From positions 348,178 through 412,177 of the forward strand of contig CALSTP010000001.1 in the NCBI GenBank assembly GCA_943789305.1: DNA of 64,000 nucleotides, written 5' to 3'. Shown in pieces: positions 37,365-46,883 of this stretch (its first letter is position 1; each line of letters starts with the position of its first letter). This stretch comes from an uncultured Flavobacteriaceae bacterium (lineage in GTDB: Bacteria; Bacteroidota; Bacteroidia; Flavobacteriales; Flavobacteriaceae). The position numbers and the translations under genes are program-made. The notes beneath the pieces are model-generated. The model had not been told where the DNA came from. It did no database searches and saw nothing but the letters and a program-made list of their open reading frames with translations.

Positions 37365-38346
37365 TTTCACTAACATTTTTGACTAAATATGAATCAATAT
37401 CTGAGTATTTGAAGGATATTTTTTCTTTTATCCGAGTCCCAATAATTTTTTTTTTGCCACACAAGCTTTCGATTAATCCTTGAGTCATAAAGCGTCTTTT
37501 TCCAAATAAAGAAAGGGTGCTTTCGAAAAAATATAAAAGTTGTAGCCAAGATCTTCTCAGTAGTATTTTTGGTGGTTTCTTACCCTTTAAAAAAGCAATT
37601 CTCTTAAACATTTGCTCATAGCTCCAGTTTGCCGCAACAAGAATAAATCGTTCGTTTTTTATTTCAGAGTTCATTAAATAGACAAGCACATCAACCACAT
37701 CTTCAACGGTGACATAGCCTGTTGCACCTTTTGGAAAAAAACGCAGACGATTATCTATCTGGTTGCACAAAATCTCAAGCGGATTCCCTTTTACACCTGT
37801 ACCAAGAATCACCCCAGGATTAATTATTACCGCCGGAATGCCCTCTTGAGTTCCCCTCCAAACTTCAAGTTCTGCTCCAAATTTAGAATAAGCATAAGGC
37901 GTATGATCATAATCTGCATTCCAAGGTGTTGATTCGTCAATAGAATCCGAATCAAGACCACTGCCAAGGGCAGCAATTGAACTGATGTAAGCTATTTTTT
38001 TTAGTTGATTTTTGATGGCAAGATTTATCAAATAGGTTGTTCCTTTTTGATTGACTTCCATCAAAGTTTCTTGTTTGTAGTGAGCAAAAGAAATAAATGC
38101 AGCACAGTGGTATAATCGCGTTACCCCTTCAAAAGCTAATTCAAGGCTGGGAAGATTACAAATATCTCCTTTACGCCAAATAATTTTGATTTCTTTTTTG
38201 GAAATCATACGTTCCCTCAAGAAAGAAATAGTTGTTTCTTTTTTTGATTCGCATCGATAGAGTGCAACAACATCTTGATTTTGCTCAAGAAGTTTTAAAA
38301 GTAAATGAGAACCCACCAATCCAGTTGCTCCTGTAACTAAAATCAT
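37357..38346 (-). CDS. NAD-dependent epimerase/dehydratase family (extended SDR)
   Basis: The 329-residue protein has a Rossmann glycine motif VTGATGLVGSHLLLKLL at the N-terminus, SSIAALG (about 120-126), the catalytic YAYSKFGAE Tyr-x-x-x-Lys (about 151-159) and a C-terminal extension as in dihydroflavonol-reductase-like SDRs. The substrate is not predictable. It stands divergent from tyrS. Confidence 0.88.
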   Translation of the reverse strand: MILVTGATGLVGSHLLLKLLEQNQDVVALYRCESKKETTISFLRERMISKKEIKIIWRKGDICNLPSLELAFEGVTRLYHCAAFISFAHYKQETLMEVNQKGTTYLINLAIKNQLKKIAYISSIAALGSGLDSDSIDESTPWNADYDHTPYAYSKFGAELEVWRGTQEGIPAVIINPGVILGTGVKGNPLEILCNQIDNRLRFFPKGATGYVTVEDVVDVLVYLMNSEIKNERFILVAANWSYEQMFKRIAFLKGKKPPKILLRRSWLQLLYFFESTLSLFGKRRFMTQGLIESLCGKKKIIGTRIKEKISFKYSDIDSYLVKNVSETI

Positions 38347-38399
38347 AACTCAAAAGTACTGTTTTTTATTATTGTCTTTCTTGTTACGACTTAGAAATC

Positions 38400-38407
38400 T
38401 ATCTTTG
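38400..38407 (+). promoter_or_regulatory. Probable -7 element of tyrS
   Basis: TATCTTTG fits TAnnTTTG and lies 31 bases before the tyrS ATG. A TTG at 38381-38383 stands 16 bases upstream, a little closer than the usual spacing. Confidence 0.5.
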
Positions 38408-38438
38408 TACAAATCAATACCAAAACGAGAACCATTAA

Positions 38439-39737
38439 ATGAAAAATCCTTTTGTTGAAGAGTTAAGATGGCGAGGAATGCTTCACGACATAATGCCAGA
38501 AACTGAAAATCACTTGAATGAAAAAAAGACATCAGGATACATTGGTTTCGATCCTACAGCAGACTCACTTCATATAGGTAGTTTGGTTCAAATTATGATT
38601 TTAATGCATTTTCAAAAAGCGGGACATACGCCCATTGCACTTGTAGGGGGTGCTACAGGAATGATTGGGGATCCGTCGGGTAAATCAACAGAGCGCAACC
38701 TTTTGAATGAACAAACTTTAAATAAAAACATTCAAGGGATTAAAAGTCAATTATCTCGTTTTTTAGACTTTGATCAAAGTAGTAAAAACCCAGCTCTTCT
38801 TGTCAATAACTTTGATTGGATAAAAGGATATTCTTTGATTGACTTTTCAAGAGATATAGGAAAGCACATTACAGTAAATTATATGATGTCCAAAGACTCT
38901 GTAAAAAAACGCTTGGGCTCAGAATCACAAGTGGGAATGTCGTTTACAGAATTCACATATCAATTGTTACAGGGGTACGATTTTTTGCATCTATATAAAA
39001 ACTTTAATTGTACGCTTCAAATGGGTGGAAGCGATCAGTGGGGGAATATTACAACAGGAACTGAATTAGTCCGTCGAAAAGCAAACGGAAAAGCTTATGC
39101 GATTACCTGTCCATTAATAACCAAAGCAGATGGAACCAAATTTGGAAAAACAGAGGGAGGAAATATATGGTTAGATAAGGAACGAACTTCCCCATACAAA
39201 TTTTATCAGTATTGGTTAAATGCTTCTGATGATGATGCAGAAAATTATATAAAGATATTTACTTTTTTAAGCAGGGAAGAGATTGATTTTTTAATTGAGG
39301 AACATAAGCATGCCCCGCATTTAAGAGTATTACAAAATAAAATTGCAAATGAAGTTACTCTTTTGGTCCACTCCGAAGAGGATTTAAATAAAGCGAAAAA
39401 AGCTTCTCAAATTTTATTTGGAAAATCAACCTCTGAAGAACTCAAAAGCCTAGATAAGGCCACCTTTTTAGATGTATTTGAAGGAGTTCCACAGGCAAAC
39501 GTTTCTAGATCAATATTAGATTCTGGAATCGAAATAATTACTGCTTTGGCAGGAGAATCTTCATTTTTAAAATCCAACGGAGAAGCTCGTCGCGCGTTAA
39601 AAGAAAATTCGATTTCGGTGAATAAAACCAAAATAAACGAAGAATATATCATAACCAATAAAGATTTGATTAATGATCGTTATGTTCTTCTTCAACGTGG
39701 AAAGAAAACCTATTTCATTCTTAATTTCGTTCAATAA
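38439..39737 (+). CDS. tyrS: Tyrosyl-tRNA synthetase
   Basis: The 432-residue class I synthetase has the HIGH-type motif [12 protein letters not shown] (about 40-51), GDPSGKS (about 76-82), the tyrosine pocket QGYDFLHLY, and the KMSKS equivalent [11 protein letters not shown] (about 230-240). A C-terminal S4-like RNA-binding domain follows. The stop overlaps the convergent LuxE-like gene by seven bases. Confidence 0.96.
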   Translation: MKNPFVEELRWRGMLHDIMPETENHLNEKKTSGYIGFDPTADSLHIGSLVQIMILMHFQKAGHTPIALVGGATGMIGDPSGKSTERNLLNEQTLNKNIQGIKSQLSRFLDFDQSSKNPALLVNNFDWIKGYSLIDFSRDIGKHITVNYMMSKDSVKKRLGSESQVGMSFTEFTYQLLQGYDFLHLYKNFNCTLQMGGSDQWGNITTGTELVRRKANGKAYAITCPLITKADGTKFGKTEGGNIWLDKERTSPYKFYQYWLNASDDDAENYIKIFTFLSREEIDFLIEEHKHAPHLRVLQNKIANEVTLLVHSEEDLNKAKKASQILFGKSTSEELKSLDKATFLDVFEGVPQANVSRSILDSGIEIITALAGESSFLKSNGEARRALKENSISVNKTKINEEYIITNKDLINDRYVLLQRGKKTYFILNFVQ

Positions 39738-40714
39738 ACCAATAAATTACACCCACGAGTATCTGAATAGTCAGATCTTCCTAGAATTTCAAATTGATTT
39801 TCTGCATGAATTTTTCCAAGATCTTGAGTGGCAATAAAGGCACATGAGAATTGATTAGCAAGATCAATTATATTAACATTACCCATGCCACCATTTTTTA
39901 CTGACTTAAAAGGGTCAGAGGTTTCACGCAAAGAAACACGCATCCATGAAGGACAACTAAAAACACCATTTTTTTTTGAATAGGCTTGGGAGAGTAGTTC
40001 TGTCATACCGTATTCGGAGTGTATTTGTTCCACCCCAAAACCTTTGCAAAGTTGTTCATGTAGATCTTCTCGAATTAATTCTTTTCGTCTTCCCTTCATT
40101 CCACCAGTTTCCATAATGAGAGTATGATTAAGATCAAAATCAAACTGTTCTATCAAATCTAAAAGAGCAAAACTTACACCAATTAAGATAGTAGGTTGTT
40201 GAGCAGCTTCAAGTTTTTCAATCACATTTTTTAATTTTTCGTAATCATTTAAATAGAAGCCACTATTGGCATTTTGACTTTGTTGAATAAGTTGTTCCGT
40301 CATGTATATCAATGAAGATCCTTCTCTTTCTAGATATGAGGGAAGCAATGCCAATATAGTTATTCCTTTTGGATCGCCGTAAAATGATTGAAACGCATTG
40401 TTAAAACTATTCTCATAGTCATTTAGGCTTTTTATGAAATGTTTGGAAGTTTGTTTTCCTGAGGTTCCACTTGAGCTAAACGTCATTTCTTGAGACCCAT
40501 TGAAAGATTTCACCTCGTGGGTTTTAAAAAACTGAATGGGTAAAAATGGAATTTGTTGAATCGATTTTACATCAGTAAGATTAAAGTTAATTAAATCGCA
40601 ATACGAACGATAAACCGCATTGTTTTCATATTGAAAAAAAAAGGTTTGTAAAGCAAACACTTCAAAATCCGAATTTGAACTAATTTTCCAGAAATTTTTA
40701 ATTGGTCGGTTCAT
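39731..40714 (-). CDS. LuxE-like acyl-protein synthetase / acyltransferase
   Basis: The 327-residue protein has the adenylate-forming loop [14 protein letters not shown] (about 80-93), MTEQLIQQS, an [12 protein letters not shown] motif (about 206-217) and [15 protein letters not shown] (about 232-246). These are features of LuxE, the acyl-protein synthetase of the fatty-acid reductase complex. No luxC or luxD is in the window, so a role in acyl activation for another pathway is likely. A TTG at 40723 would add three residues. Confidence 0.85.
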   Translation of the reverse strand: MNRPIKNFWKISSNSDFEVFALQTFFFQYENNAVYRSYCDLINFNLTDVKSIQQIPFLPIQFFKTHEVKSFNGSQEMTFSSSGTSGKQTSKHFIKSLNDYENSFNNAFQSFYGDPKGITILALLPSYLEREGSSLIYMTEQLIQQSQNANSGFYLNDYEKLKNVIEKLEAAQQPTILIGVSFALLDLIEQFDFDLNHTLIMETGGMKGRRKELIREDLHEQLCKGFGVEQIHSEYGMTELLSQAYSKKNGVFSCPSWMRVSLRETSDPFKSVKNGGMGNVNIIDLANQFSCAFIATQDLGKIHAENQFEILGRSDYSDTRGCNLLVY

Positions 40715-40786
40715 AAAATACAAAGCTATTCATTTTAAATCTTTTTCCATACAGTTATGTTTCAATGTAAAGAAATCATTAACAAG

Positions 40787-40817
40787 TTGAAAGCAGTTGA
40801 TTTTATTCTTATTTTTG
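40787..40817 (+). promoter_or_regulatory. Promoter of the response regulator/histidine kinase operon
   Basis: TTG (40787-40789), 20 bases, TATTTTTG (40810-40817). The spacing and both boxes equal those of the tig promoter at 811-841. The transcript would start about 55 bases before the ATG. Confidence 0.62.
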
Positions 40818-40876
40818 ATTAAATATGGCTTTTTTGATAATATATCTAAAATTCAACAAGGCATTAGTAAATAAAA

Positions 40877-41560
40877 ATGGAGAAAGATAAAATTAAAATT
40901 TTGTTGGTTGATGATGAACCAGACATCATTGAAATCCTGAGTTTTAATTTAAAGCAACAAGGGTATAAAGTTTTTTCAGCGTCTAATGGTAAAGAAGCTT
41001 TGGTTCAGGTAGAAAAAGTCAAGCCTCATTTAATTATTTTAGATGTAATGATGCCCGTAATGGATGGAATAGATACTTGTGAAGCTATTCGAAAAGATAA
41101 ACGTAATGAAGAAATTATAATTATGTTTTTGTCAGCGCGATCAGAAGACTACTCGCATTTAGCAGCCTTCGGTGTAGGAGCAGATGATTATGTAAATAAG
41201 CCAATAAAACCCAAGGTGCTCAACTCAAAAGTAAACGCTTTATTAAGACGTTTTCTCAACAATAATACTAACTCAGAAATTGTACACGGTGATTTAATTA
41301 TCAATCTTGATGAATACAAAGTAATCCTCAAGGACAAAAAGATATTATTCCCTAGAAAAGAATTTAAATTATTAAGCTTATTAGCATCCCAACCTAATAA
41401 AGTTTTTAAACGCGAAATTATTTTAGAAACTGTTTGGGGTAATGATGTAGTTGTAGGAGACCGTACAATTGATGTTCATGTTCGTAAGTTACGAGAGAAA
41501 ATAGGTGTAAACTACATTAAAACTATTAAAGGAGTTGGATATAAATTTGTCATTAACTAG
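40877..41560 (+). CDS. OmpR/PhoB-family response regulator
   Basis: The 227-residue protein has a receiver domain with acidic pocket LVDDEPD (about 9-15), phosphoacceptor aspartate in LDVMMPVMDG (about 57) and a lysine in NKPIKP. A C-terminal winged-helix DNA-binding domain contains PRKEFKLLSLLA and VGDRTIDVHVRKLREKI. Together with the kinase five bases downstream it forms a two-component system. The stimulus and targets are unknown; similarity to PhoB suggests phosphate or envelope stress. Confidence 0.94.
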   Translation: MEKDKIKILLVDDEPDIIEILSFNLKQQGYKVFSASNGKEALVQVEKVKPHLIILDVMMPVMDGIDTCEAIRKDKRNEEIIIMFLSARSEDYSHLAAFGVGADDYVNKPIKPKVLNSKVNALLRRFLNNNTNSEIVHGDLIINLDEYKVILKDKKILFPRKEFKLLSLLASQPNKVFKREIILETVWGNDVVVGDRTIDVHVRKLREKIGVNYIKTIKGVGYKFVIN

Positions 41561-41565
41561 AACAA

Positions 41566-42618
41566 TTGATTAAATTATTTTTAAGATTCAAAACATCATT
41601 TTTGATTACTCTGTCTTTATTTTTTTTCGGGGGTATTCTGATTAGTTTCTTTAATTATTTTTTCGATGACCTTATTTACACAAACTTTTTGTTAACTACA
41701 GTAGTTGGCTTTATTCTTTTCTTTCTTTTTAGTAATTTCTTTATTCAATATCAAATTGAACGATATATTTTATTGAAAGTAATGGTTTTGTATGATGAAT
41801 TTTACACGGAAGGGTCATCTTTGAACAAAAATTTACTAAATAAAGATGCACAATCCTTAACTAGGAGTATTCAGAATTTCGCAAAAGAGAGTAAGCTTGA
41901 AATAGAACTACTTAAAGTAAAAGATAACTACAGGAAAGAATTTATTGGAAACGTAGCCCATGAATTAAAAACCCCACTATTTACAGTGGAAAGTTATATT
42001 TTAACCCTCCTCGAGGGTGCTGTAGAAGATAAGGACCTTAGGAATAAATACCTTCAAAAAGCTGCTCAAAGCATAGATCGATTGAACCATATAGTTAATG
42101 ATTTGGATTTAATAACCAAATTTGAGGCAGGTATTGCATCAATTCAAAAAGAACGTTTTGATTTAATTGTTTTAATTGACGAAGTTTTAGGGCTTATGGA
42201 GATAAGAGCCAAGAAAAGAAAAATTGAATTGACTTTTGAAAAACCCATTGATAATGATACCCTTTGGGTAGAGGCTGATAGAAAAAGAATTTCTCAGGTA
42301 ATTACCAATTTAGTGGTCAATTCTCTTAAGTATGGAGTAGATGGAGGAACCACAGAGATAACCGTAGGATTTTTGAGTAAGCAAAAAATATTGGTGCGAG
42401 TAATCGATAACGGAAATGGAATTGAAGAGAAGCATATACCTAGACTTTTTGAACGCTTTTATAGAATAGATAAAGCAAGAAATCGCGACGAAGGGGGCTC
42501 GGGACTTGGACTTGCTATTGTCAAACATATAATTGAAGCGCATCAAGAAAAAATCTATGTTCAAAGTACTTTTGGTGTTGGTTCAGAATTTTCTTTCTCA
42601 CTCTCCAAAACAAAATAG
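41566..42618 (+). CDS. Sensor histidine kinase (PhoR-like)
   Basis: The 350-residue protein has two membrane helices (about 11-30 and 39-60), a short linker, the H-box FIGNVAHELKTPLFT (about 126-140), N-box VITNLVVNSLKYG, G1 VIDNGNGI and G2 GGSGLGLAIVKHI. It has almost no periplasmic sensor domain, so sensing is probably within the membrane or through partners. The start is TTG at 41566, five bases after the regulator stop; there is no nearer ATG that keeps the first helix. Confidence 0.93.
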   Translation: MIKLFLRFKTSFLITLSLFFFGGILISFFNYFFDDLIYTNFLLTTVVGFILFFLFSNFFIQYQIERYILLKVMVLYDEFYTEGSSLNKNLLNKDAQSLTRSIQNFAKESKLEIELLKVKDNYRKEFIGNVAHELKTPLFTVESYILTLLEGAVEDKDLRNKYLQKAAQSIDRLNHIVNDLDLITKFEAGIASIQKERFDLIVLIDEVLGLMEIRAKKRKIELTFEKPIDNDTLWVEADRKRISQVITNLVVNSLKYGVDGGTTEITVGFLSKQKILVRVIDNGNGIEEKHIPRLFERFYRIDKARNRDEGGSGLGLAIVKHIIEAHQEKIYVQSTFGVGSEFSFSLSKTK

Positions 42619-42674
42619 TTCAGGACAGTCTTTCGCTTAAATTTTATTTATTTTTACACTCAAACATATGCATT

Positions 42675-43352
42675 TTGGGAAGCAAAAATAAATTAAAACG
42701 ATTCAATCAAAACTTAACATTTTCAAATGTAATTCAGCCAAGTCGAGAAGAATTGGTTCAGCAAAGGTTCTTGTTAAAAGGAAATTGGAATAAAGACTTT
42801 TTTAAAAATGACAATCCCATTGTTCTAGAATTGGGTTGTGGTAAAGGAGAATATTCTGTTTATCTTGCTCAAAAATTTCCTGAAAAAAACTTTATTGGTA
42901 TTGATTTAAAGGGAGCTCGATTTTGGGCAGGAGCCAAAGAATCTCTTGAAAAAGAGCTTCCAAATGTGGCTTTTATTCGCGCAAAAATTGAACTTGTAAC
43001 AGACTTGTTTACAGCTTGTGAAGTTGATGAGATATGGATAACCTTTCCTGATCCACAGATAAAATTTAAGCGGACGAAACACCGGCTTACCAATACCCAA
43101 TTTTTAGCCAAATACAAATCAATACTTAAACCAAAAGGTTTTATTCACCTCAAAACAGATAGTGAATATATGCACGGTTATACCTTAGGTTTATTAGAAG
43201 GGATGGGTGTTGTAGTGGATTACGCTCATCATGATTTATATTCTAATCCCCATGCACCAAACGAGGCAACAGCAATTCAAACTTATTATGAAAGTTTATA
43301 CTTGGATCAGAAAAAACCAATTACATATTTAAAATTCAAATTTCCTGAATAA
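42675..43352 (+). CDS. trmB: tRNA (guanine46-N7)-methyltransferase
   Basis: The 225-residue SAM methyltransferase starts with TTG, giving the conserved (M)GSKNKLKRF N-terminus, which decides the start. Motif I LELGCGKGEYSVYLA lies at about 53-67 and the TrmB signature WITFPDPQIKFKRTKHRLT at about 121-139. It methylates G46 of tRNA. Its stop overlaps the next ATG (TAATG). Confidence 0.95.
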   Translation: MGSKNKLKRFNQNLTFSNVIQPSREELVQQRFLLKGNWNKDFFKNDNPIVLELGCGKGEYSVYLAQKFPEKNFIGIDLKGARFWAGAKESLEKELPNVAFIRAKIELVTDLFTACEVDEIWITFPDPQIKFKRTKHRLTNTQFLAKYKSILKPKGFIHLKTDSEYMHGYTLGLLEGMGVVVDYAHHDLYSNPHAPNEATAIQTYYESLYLDQKKPITYLKFKFPE

Positions 43353-43690
43353 TGGTGCCCAAAGAGCTTAATTTTTTTGAACGCGTCTATGAAGTAGTCA
43401 GAAAAATCCCCTATGGTCGTGTTTGTTCATATGGTTTGATTGCAAGTTATTTGGGATCACCCCAAAGCGCAAGAATGGTAGGCTGGGCTATGAACGCCTC
43501 ACATATGAAAGATGATATCCCAGCACATAGAGTAGTAAATAGATTGGGTCTACTGACTGGGAAACAGCATTTTGAAGGAACAAACCTTATGCAGCAATTG
43601 CTTGAAAATGAGGGGGTCAAAATTAAAGAGAATCAAATTGTCAATTTTGATCAATTTTTGTGGGATCCATCCGATCATTTACCAGTTTGA
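43352..43690 (+). CDS. Alkyltransferase-like protein (MGMT family without active cysteine)
   Basis: The 112-residue protein corresponds to the DNA-binding C-terminal domain of O6-alkylguanine-DNA alkyltransferase: IPYGRVCSYGLIASYLG (about 19-35), the arginine finger in SARMVGWAM (Arg41) and PAHRVV. The usual acceptor Cys of PCHRVV is alanine (Ala58). Such ATL proteins bind alkylated guanine and route it to nucleotide excision repair instead of repairing it directly. Coupled to trmB by a one-base overlap. Confidence 0.9.
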   Translation: MVPKELNFFERVYEVVRKIPYGRVCSYGLIASYLGSPQSARMVGWAMNASHMKDDIPAHRVVNRLGLLTGKQHFEGTNLMQQLLENEGVKIKENQIVNFDQFLWDPSDHLPV

Positions 43691-43734
43691 AACTTATAAA
43701 ACTGGGAAATGTTCTTCATCTCGATTGAGAATCA

Positions 43735-43742
43735 TATATTTG
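43735..43742 (+). promoter_or_regulatory. Possible -7 element of the mrp-nifU-fdx operon
   Basis: TATATTTG fits the Bacteroidota -7 consensus, 33 bases before the mrp ATG. At N20 upstream is TTC rather than TTG. Confidence 0.45.
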
Positions 43743-43775
43743 CAATTTAGAATCAACATAAAAAGGGAAACCTAA

Positions 43776-44909
43776 ATGAACATAACAAAACAGGCAGTAC
43801 AAGAAGTTCTTGAGGGACTTACCGTTCCTGGGGAAGGACAAAATTTAGTTTCAAGTGGTGCACTAAAAAATATTAATGTTTTCGGTGATGAAGTTGTAAT
43901 TGATTTGGTTCTCAAAAATCCAAGCCTTCAAGCCCGTAAAAAAGTTGAGGTTGAAATTCTAAAAAGTATCCATGCTCAAATTTACCAAAAAGCAAAAATA
44001 ACAACAAACGTTAAGGTTGAATCTCCACCAAAAAAAGAGGCACCAATAAAAGGACAACCCATCGAGGGAATTAGTTCTATTATTGCCATTTCATCCGGTA
44101 AAGGTGGTGTCGGTAAATCTACAGTAACAACAAATATTGCTGTAACCTTAGCTCAAATGGGATTTCAAGTAGGAATATTAGATGCAGATATTTATGGCCC
44201 TTCAATCCCAACAATGATGGATATGGAAGGGGAACGACCACTTTCAGTAACGGTCGATGGGAAGTCCAAAATGGAACCGATCGAAAACTATGGGGTAAAA
44301 GTACTTTCTATAGGATTTTTTACCCAGCCTAATCAAGCGGTAATTTGGCGAGGACCTATGGCTTCTAAAGCATTGAATCAAATGATTTTTGATGCAGCTT
44401 GGGGAGAACTAGATTTTTTGTTAATTGATTTACCCCCTGGAACTGGAGACATTCATTTAAGCATCGTTCAGTCACTTCCCATAAACGGAGCTGTGGTTGT
44501 CAGTACTCCCCAAAATGTAGCTTTAGCAGACGCTAAAAAGGGAATTGCAATGTTCCAACAAGAAAGTATTCAAGTGCCTGTTTTGGGAGTAGTTGAAAAT
44601 ATGTCTTATTTTATACCGAAAGAACTTCCTGAAAACAAATATTATTTATTTGGAAAAGAAGGTGCAAAAAATTTGGCACTCGATACAGGAGTTCCTTTTC
44701 TTGGTGAAATACCTTTGATACAGAGTGTTCGTGAAGCTGGAGATTTTGGTCGACCCGCTGCCCTACAGTTTCAAACACCCATATCAAAAGCAATTGAATT
44801 AATTACTCAGAATATGGCTGCTCAATTGGTAGAACGTAATAAAACATTACCTCCAACACAGGCAGTAAAAATAACAACAATGGCAGGCTGTTCAGCCGTA
44901 AAAAAATAA
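43776..44909 (+). CDS. Mrp/NBP35-family P-loop ATPase, iron-sulfur cluster carrier
   Basis: The 377-residue protein has an N-terminal DUF59/MIP18-like domain (about 1-85), the deviant Walker A GKGGVGKSTVTTNIA (about 109-123), DADIYGPSIP (about 136-145), LLIDLPPGTGD, and a C-terminal tail with a cysteine (MAGCSAV). The family (ApbC/Mrp) carries 4Fe-4S clusters to apoproteins. It is followed after two bases by a NifU-type scaffold and then a ferredoxin, a small Fe-S assembly operon. Confidence 0.93.
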   Translation: MNITKQAVQEVLEGLTVPGEGQNLVSSGALKNINVFGDEVVIDLVLKNPSLQARKKVEVEILKSIHAQIYQKAKITTNVKVESPPKKEAPIKGQPIEGISSIIAISSGKGGVGKSTVTTNIAVTLAQMGFQVGILDADIYGPSIPTMMDMEGERPLSVTVDGKSKMEPIENYGVKVLSIGFFTQPNQAVIWRGPMASKALNQMIFDAAWGELDFLLIDLPPGTGDIHLSIVQSLPINGAVVVSTPQNVALADAKKGIAMFQQESIQVPVLGVVENMSYFIPKELPENKYYLFGKEGAKNLALDTGVPFLGEIPLIQSVREAGDFGRPAALQFQTPISKAIELITQNMAAQLVERNKTLPPTQAVKITTMAGCSAVKK

Positions 44910-44911
44910 TT

Positions 44912-45154
44912 ATGAAATCATCTGAAACAAAACAGAAAGTCCTCCTTGCCCTTACAGAAATACGTCCCTTTCTTGCTGCTGATGGCGGCGACATCTCTTT
45001 GGTTTCAATTGAAGACGATAAGATTGTTAACGTACAGCTACACGGAGCTTGTGTAGGATGTTCAGTAAATCAAATGACCTTGAAGTCGGGTGTTGAAATG
45101 ACAATTAAAAAACATGCTCCTCACATTGAAAAAGTAACAAATATAGAGACTTAA
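44912..45154 (+). CDS. NifU-like C-terminal domain protein (Nfu)
   Basis: The 80-residue protein consists of the Nfu domain alone: IRPFLAADGGDISLVSIED and the Fe-S ligands in GACVGCSVNQMTLKSGVE (Cys47 and Cys50). Nfu proteins hold and hand on 4Fe-4S clusters. The location directly after Mrp supports shared function. Confidence 0.93.
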   Translation: MKSSETKQKVLLALTEIRPFLAADGGDISLVSIEDDKIVNVQLHGACVGCSVNQMTLKSGVEMTIKKHAPHIEKVTNIET

Positions 45155-45170
45155 CCCTTGAACAAACCTA

Positions 45171-45494
45171 TTGAACCAAGACATTAAAATCAAAATAATC
45201 GATCGAGATGGGGAAACCCATCATGTTGATGCACCCTGTGATACGGCAATGAATATAATGGAGGTGTGTAAGGCTTATGATTTACCCATAGAGGGTACTT
45301 GTGGTGGCATGGCAATGTGTGCATCTTGCCAATGTTATGTTCTTTCTGACGCAACACTTCCAGAAAGATCCGATGATGAAGAAGCGATGTTGTCAGAAGC
45401 TTACAATGTGAAAGAAAGTAGCCGTTTGGGATGTCAAATTCCAATAACTAAAGATTTAGACGGTCTAGTAATAGAATTAGCTCCAGAAGAGTAA
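45171..45494 (+). CDS. 2Fe-2S ferredoxin (adrenodoxin-like)
   Basis: The 107-residue protein has an EGTCGGMAMCASCQCYVL cluster loop with three close cysteines (about 41, 47 and 50; Cys52 is extra) and the fourth ligand in SRLGCQIP (about 88). This spacing is of the adrenodoxin/Isc-ferredoxin type, and such proteins supply electrons for Fe-S assembly or P450s. The start is TTG at 45171, 16 bases after nfu; there is no upstream ATG in frame. Confidence 0.9.
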   Translation: MNQDIKIKIIDRDGETHHVDAPCDTAMNIMEVCKAYDLPIEGTCGGMAMCASCQCYVLSDATLPERSDDEEAMLSEAYNVKESSRLGCQIPITKDLDGLVIELAPEE

Positions 45495-45543
45495 ATAATT
45501 TTCAAAGCTCTTCAACCCTATGAATTATAATTAAATAACTTTT

Positions 45544-46329
45544 ATGCGATCTCTAATATCCATTTTAGTAATAACAACTATGATGATCTTGACTATTACC
45601 TCATGTAAAAAAAAAGACTCTAAAATTATAACTATTGGTCATAGAGGTGCAAGAGGGCATGTCGCAGAAAACACAATTGCATCAATTCAAAAAGCATTGG
45701 ATTTGAATGTTGACGCTATTGAAATTGATATCTTTAGATGTGCTACAGGTGAATTGGTGGTTTTTCACGATCAAACTATAGATGAACTTACAGATGGCAA
45801 AGGTTTTATTGAACAAATGTCTTTAGATTCCATTAAGCAATTTCGTGTTTTGGGAAAAGAGCACATTCCGACCCTTAAAGAAGTTATGGATCTCATTGAT
45901 GGTCGTGTTCAGTTAAATATTGAATTGAAAGGAACTCAAACAGCTGAATTAACTTCTGAATTAATTAATACTTATTTTGAGCAAACAAATTGGGATTCAA
46001 AAGATGTATTTATTTCTAGTTTTAATTGGGAAGAACTAGAGTTGTTTTACAAAATAAATAAAGAGGTTGCCATAGCACTACTTACCGAAGATGATCCAGC
46101 AGATGCTATTCTTGTGGCAAAGAAACTAGATGCCTTTGCCATAAACCCAAATCATGAAAACTTGAATGCTCAAAACATCATCAAAATTCAAAATGCTGGT
46201 TTAAAAATATATCCTTGGACAGTTAACGATCCCAGTGCTATATCTCAGATGATTAATTTTGGAGTTGACGGGATTATTACAGATTTTCCTGAAAGAGTTC
46301 ATGAAAAAATTAATATTAGTTTAGAATAA
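45544..46329 (+). CDS. Glycerophosphodiester phosphodiesterase lipoprotein
   Basis: The 261-residue protein has a lipoprotein signal peptide (TITSC, Cys21) and a GDPD TIM barrel: GHRGARGHVAENTIAS (about 32-47), IEIDIFRCATGELVVFHD (about 60-77), LNIELKG and the C-terminal WTVNDPSA. It hydrolyses glycerophosphodiesters from phospholipid turnover to glycerol-3-phosphate in the envelope. The stop overlaps TspO by 14 bases. Confidence 0.92.
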   Translation: MRSLISILVITTMMILTITSCKKKDSKIITIGHRGARGHVAENTIASIQKALDLNVDAIEIDIFRCATGELVVFHDQTIDELTDGKGFIEQMSLDSIKQFRVLGKEHIPTLKEVMDLIDGRVQLNIELKGTQTAELTSELINTYFEQTNWDSKDVFISSFNWEELELFYKINKEVAIALLTEDDPADAILVAKKLDAFAINPNHENLNAQNIIKIQNAGLKIYPWTVNDPSAISQMINFGVDGIITDFPERVHEKINISLE

Positions 46330-46798
46330 AAACACCTAAGTTTAGTGCAGTAGCATAGAGTAGCCACATCAAATATGGGTATAATAAATACCCAGCGTTT
46401 TTGTTTATAATCCGAAACCATTTGATGGTAATTATTACTAAAATTAATAGTGCAACTATAATTATCAATCCGCCCAGAATGTTTTTTAAACCAAAAAAGA
46501 CCAAAGACCACATTCCATTTAAAATCAACTGAGCTCCAAAATGATACAAGGCAGTTTTAACCCATTTATGATGGCTTCCAAAAGACCATATCCACCCAGC
46601 AGCCCATCCCATCATGATGTATAAAAGAGTCCAAACAGGTCCAAAAAGCCAATTCGGTGGAGTGAAAAAAGGTTTGTTAAGATTAGCATACCAAATTGAT
46701 ATTGAGGATTGTGTTACACTGCCAGCAATACCACCAACACAAAGACAGATTATAATCCCTGAGAGGATTGCTAGTCTTTTTTTAATTTTTATTTTCAT
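46316..46798 (-). CDS. tspO: TspO/MBR family membrane protein
   Basis: The 160-residue protein has five membrane helices and the family motifs WYANLNKPFFTPPNWLFGPVW (about 37-57), TLLYIMMGWAAGW and NGMWSLVFFGLKN. TspO binds tetrapyrroles and sterols and affects oxidative stress responses. The open frame continues to 47110, but the extension overlaps the mevalonate decarboxylase start on the other strand; the ATG at 46798 gives the normal length. Confidence 0.93.
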   Translation of the reverse strand: MKIKIKKRLAILSGIIICLCVGGIAGSVTQSSISIWYANLNKPFFTPPNWLFGPVWTLLYIMMGWAAGWIWSFGSHHKWVKTALYHFGAQLILNGMWSLVFFGLKNILGGLIIIVALLILVIITIKWFRIINKNAGYLLYPYLMWLLYATALNLGVFILN

Positions 46799-46870
46799 AA
46801 ACCAATGAATCAAATACCAAGATACAAAATTCTGAATGTTCAATTGCTTCTTATTGAACAATGAATCCAT

Positions 46871-46878
46871 TATCTTTG
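46871..46878 (+). promoter_or_regulatory. Probable -7 element of the mvaD operon
   Basis: TATCTTTG matches TAnnTTTG five bases before the preferred mvaD ATG. At N20 upstream is TTC (46848-46850). This would give a very short leader and argues against the upstream alternative start at 46836. Confidence 0.45.
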
Positions 46879-46883
46879 TAATC

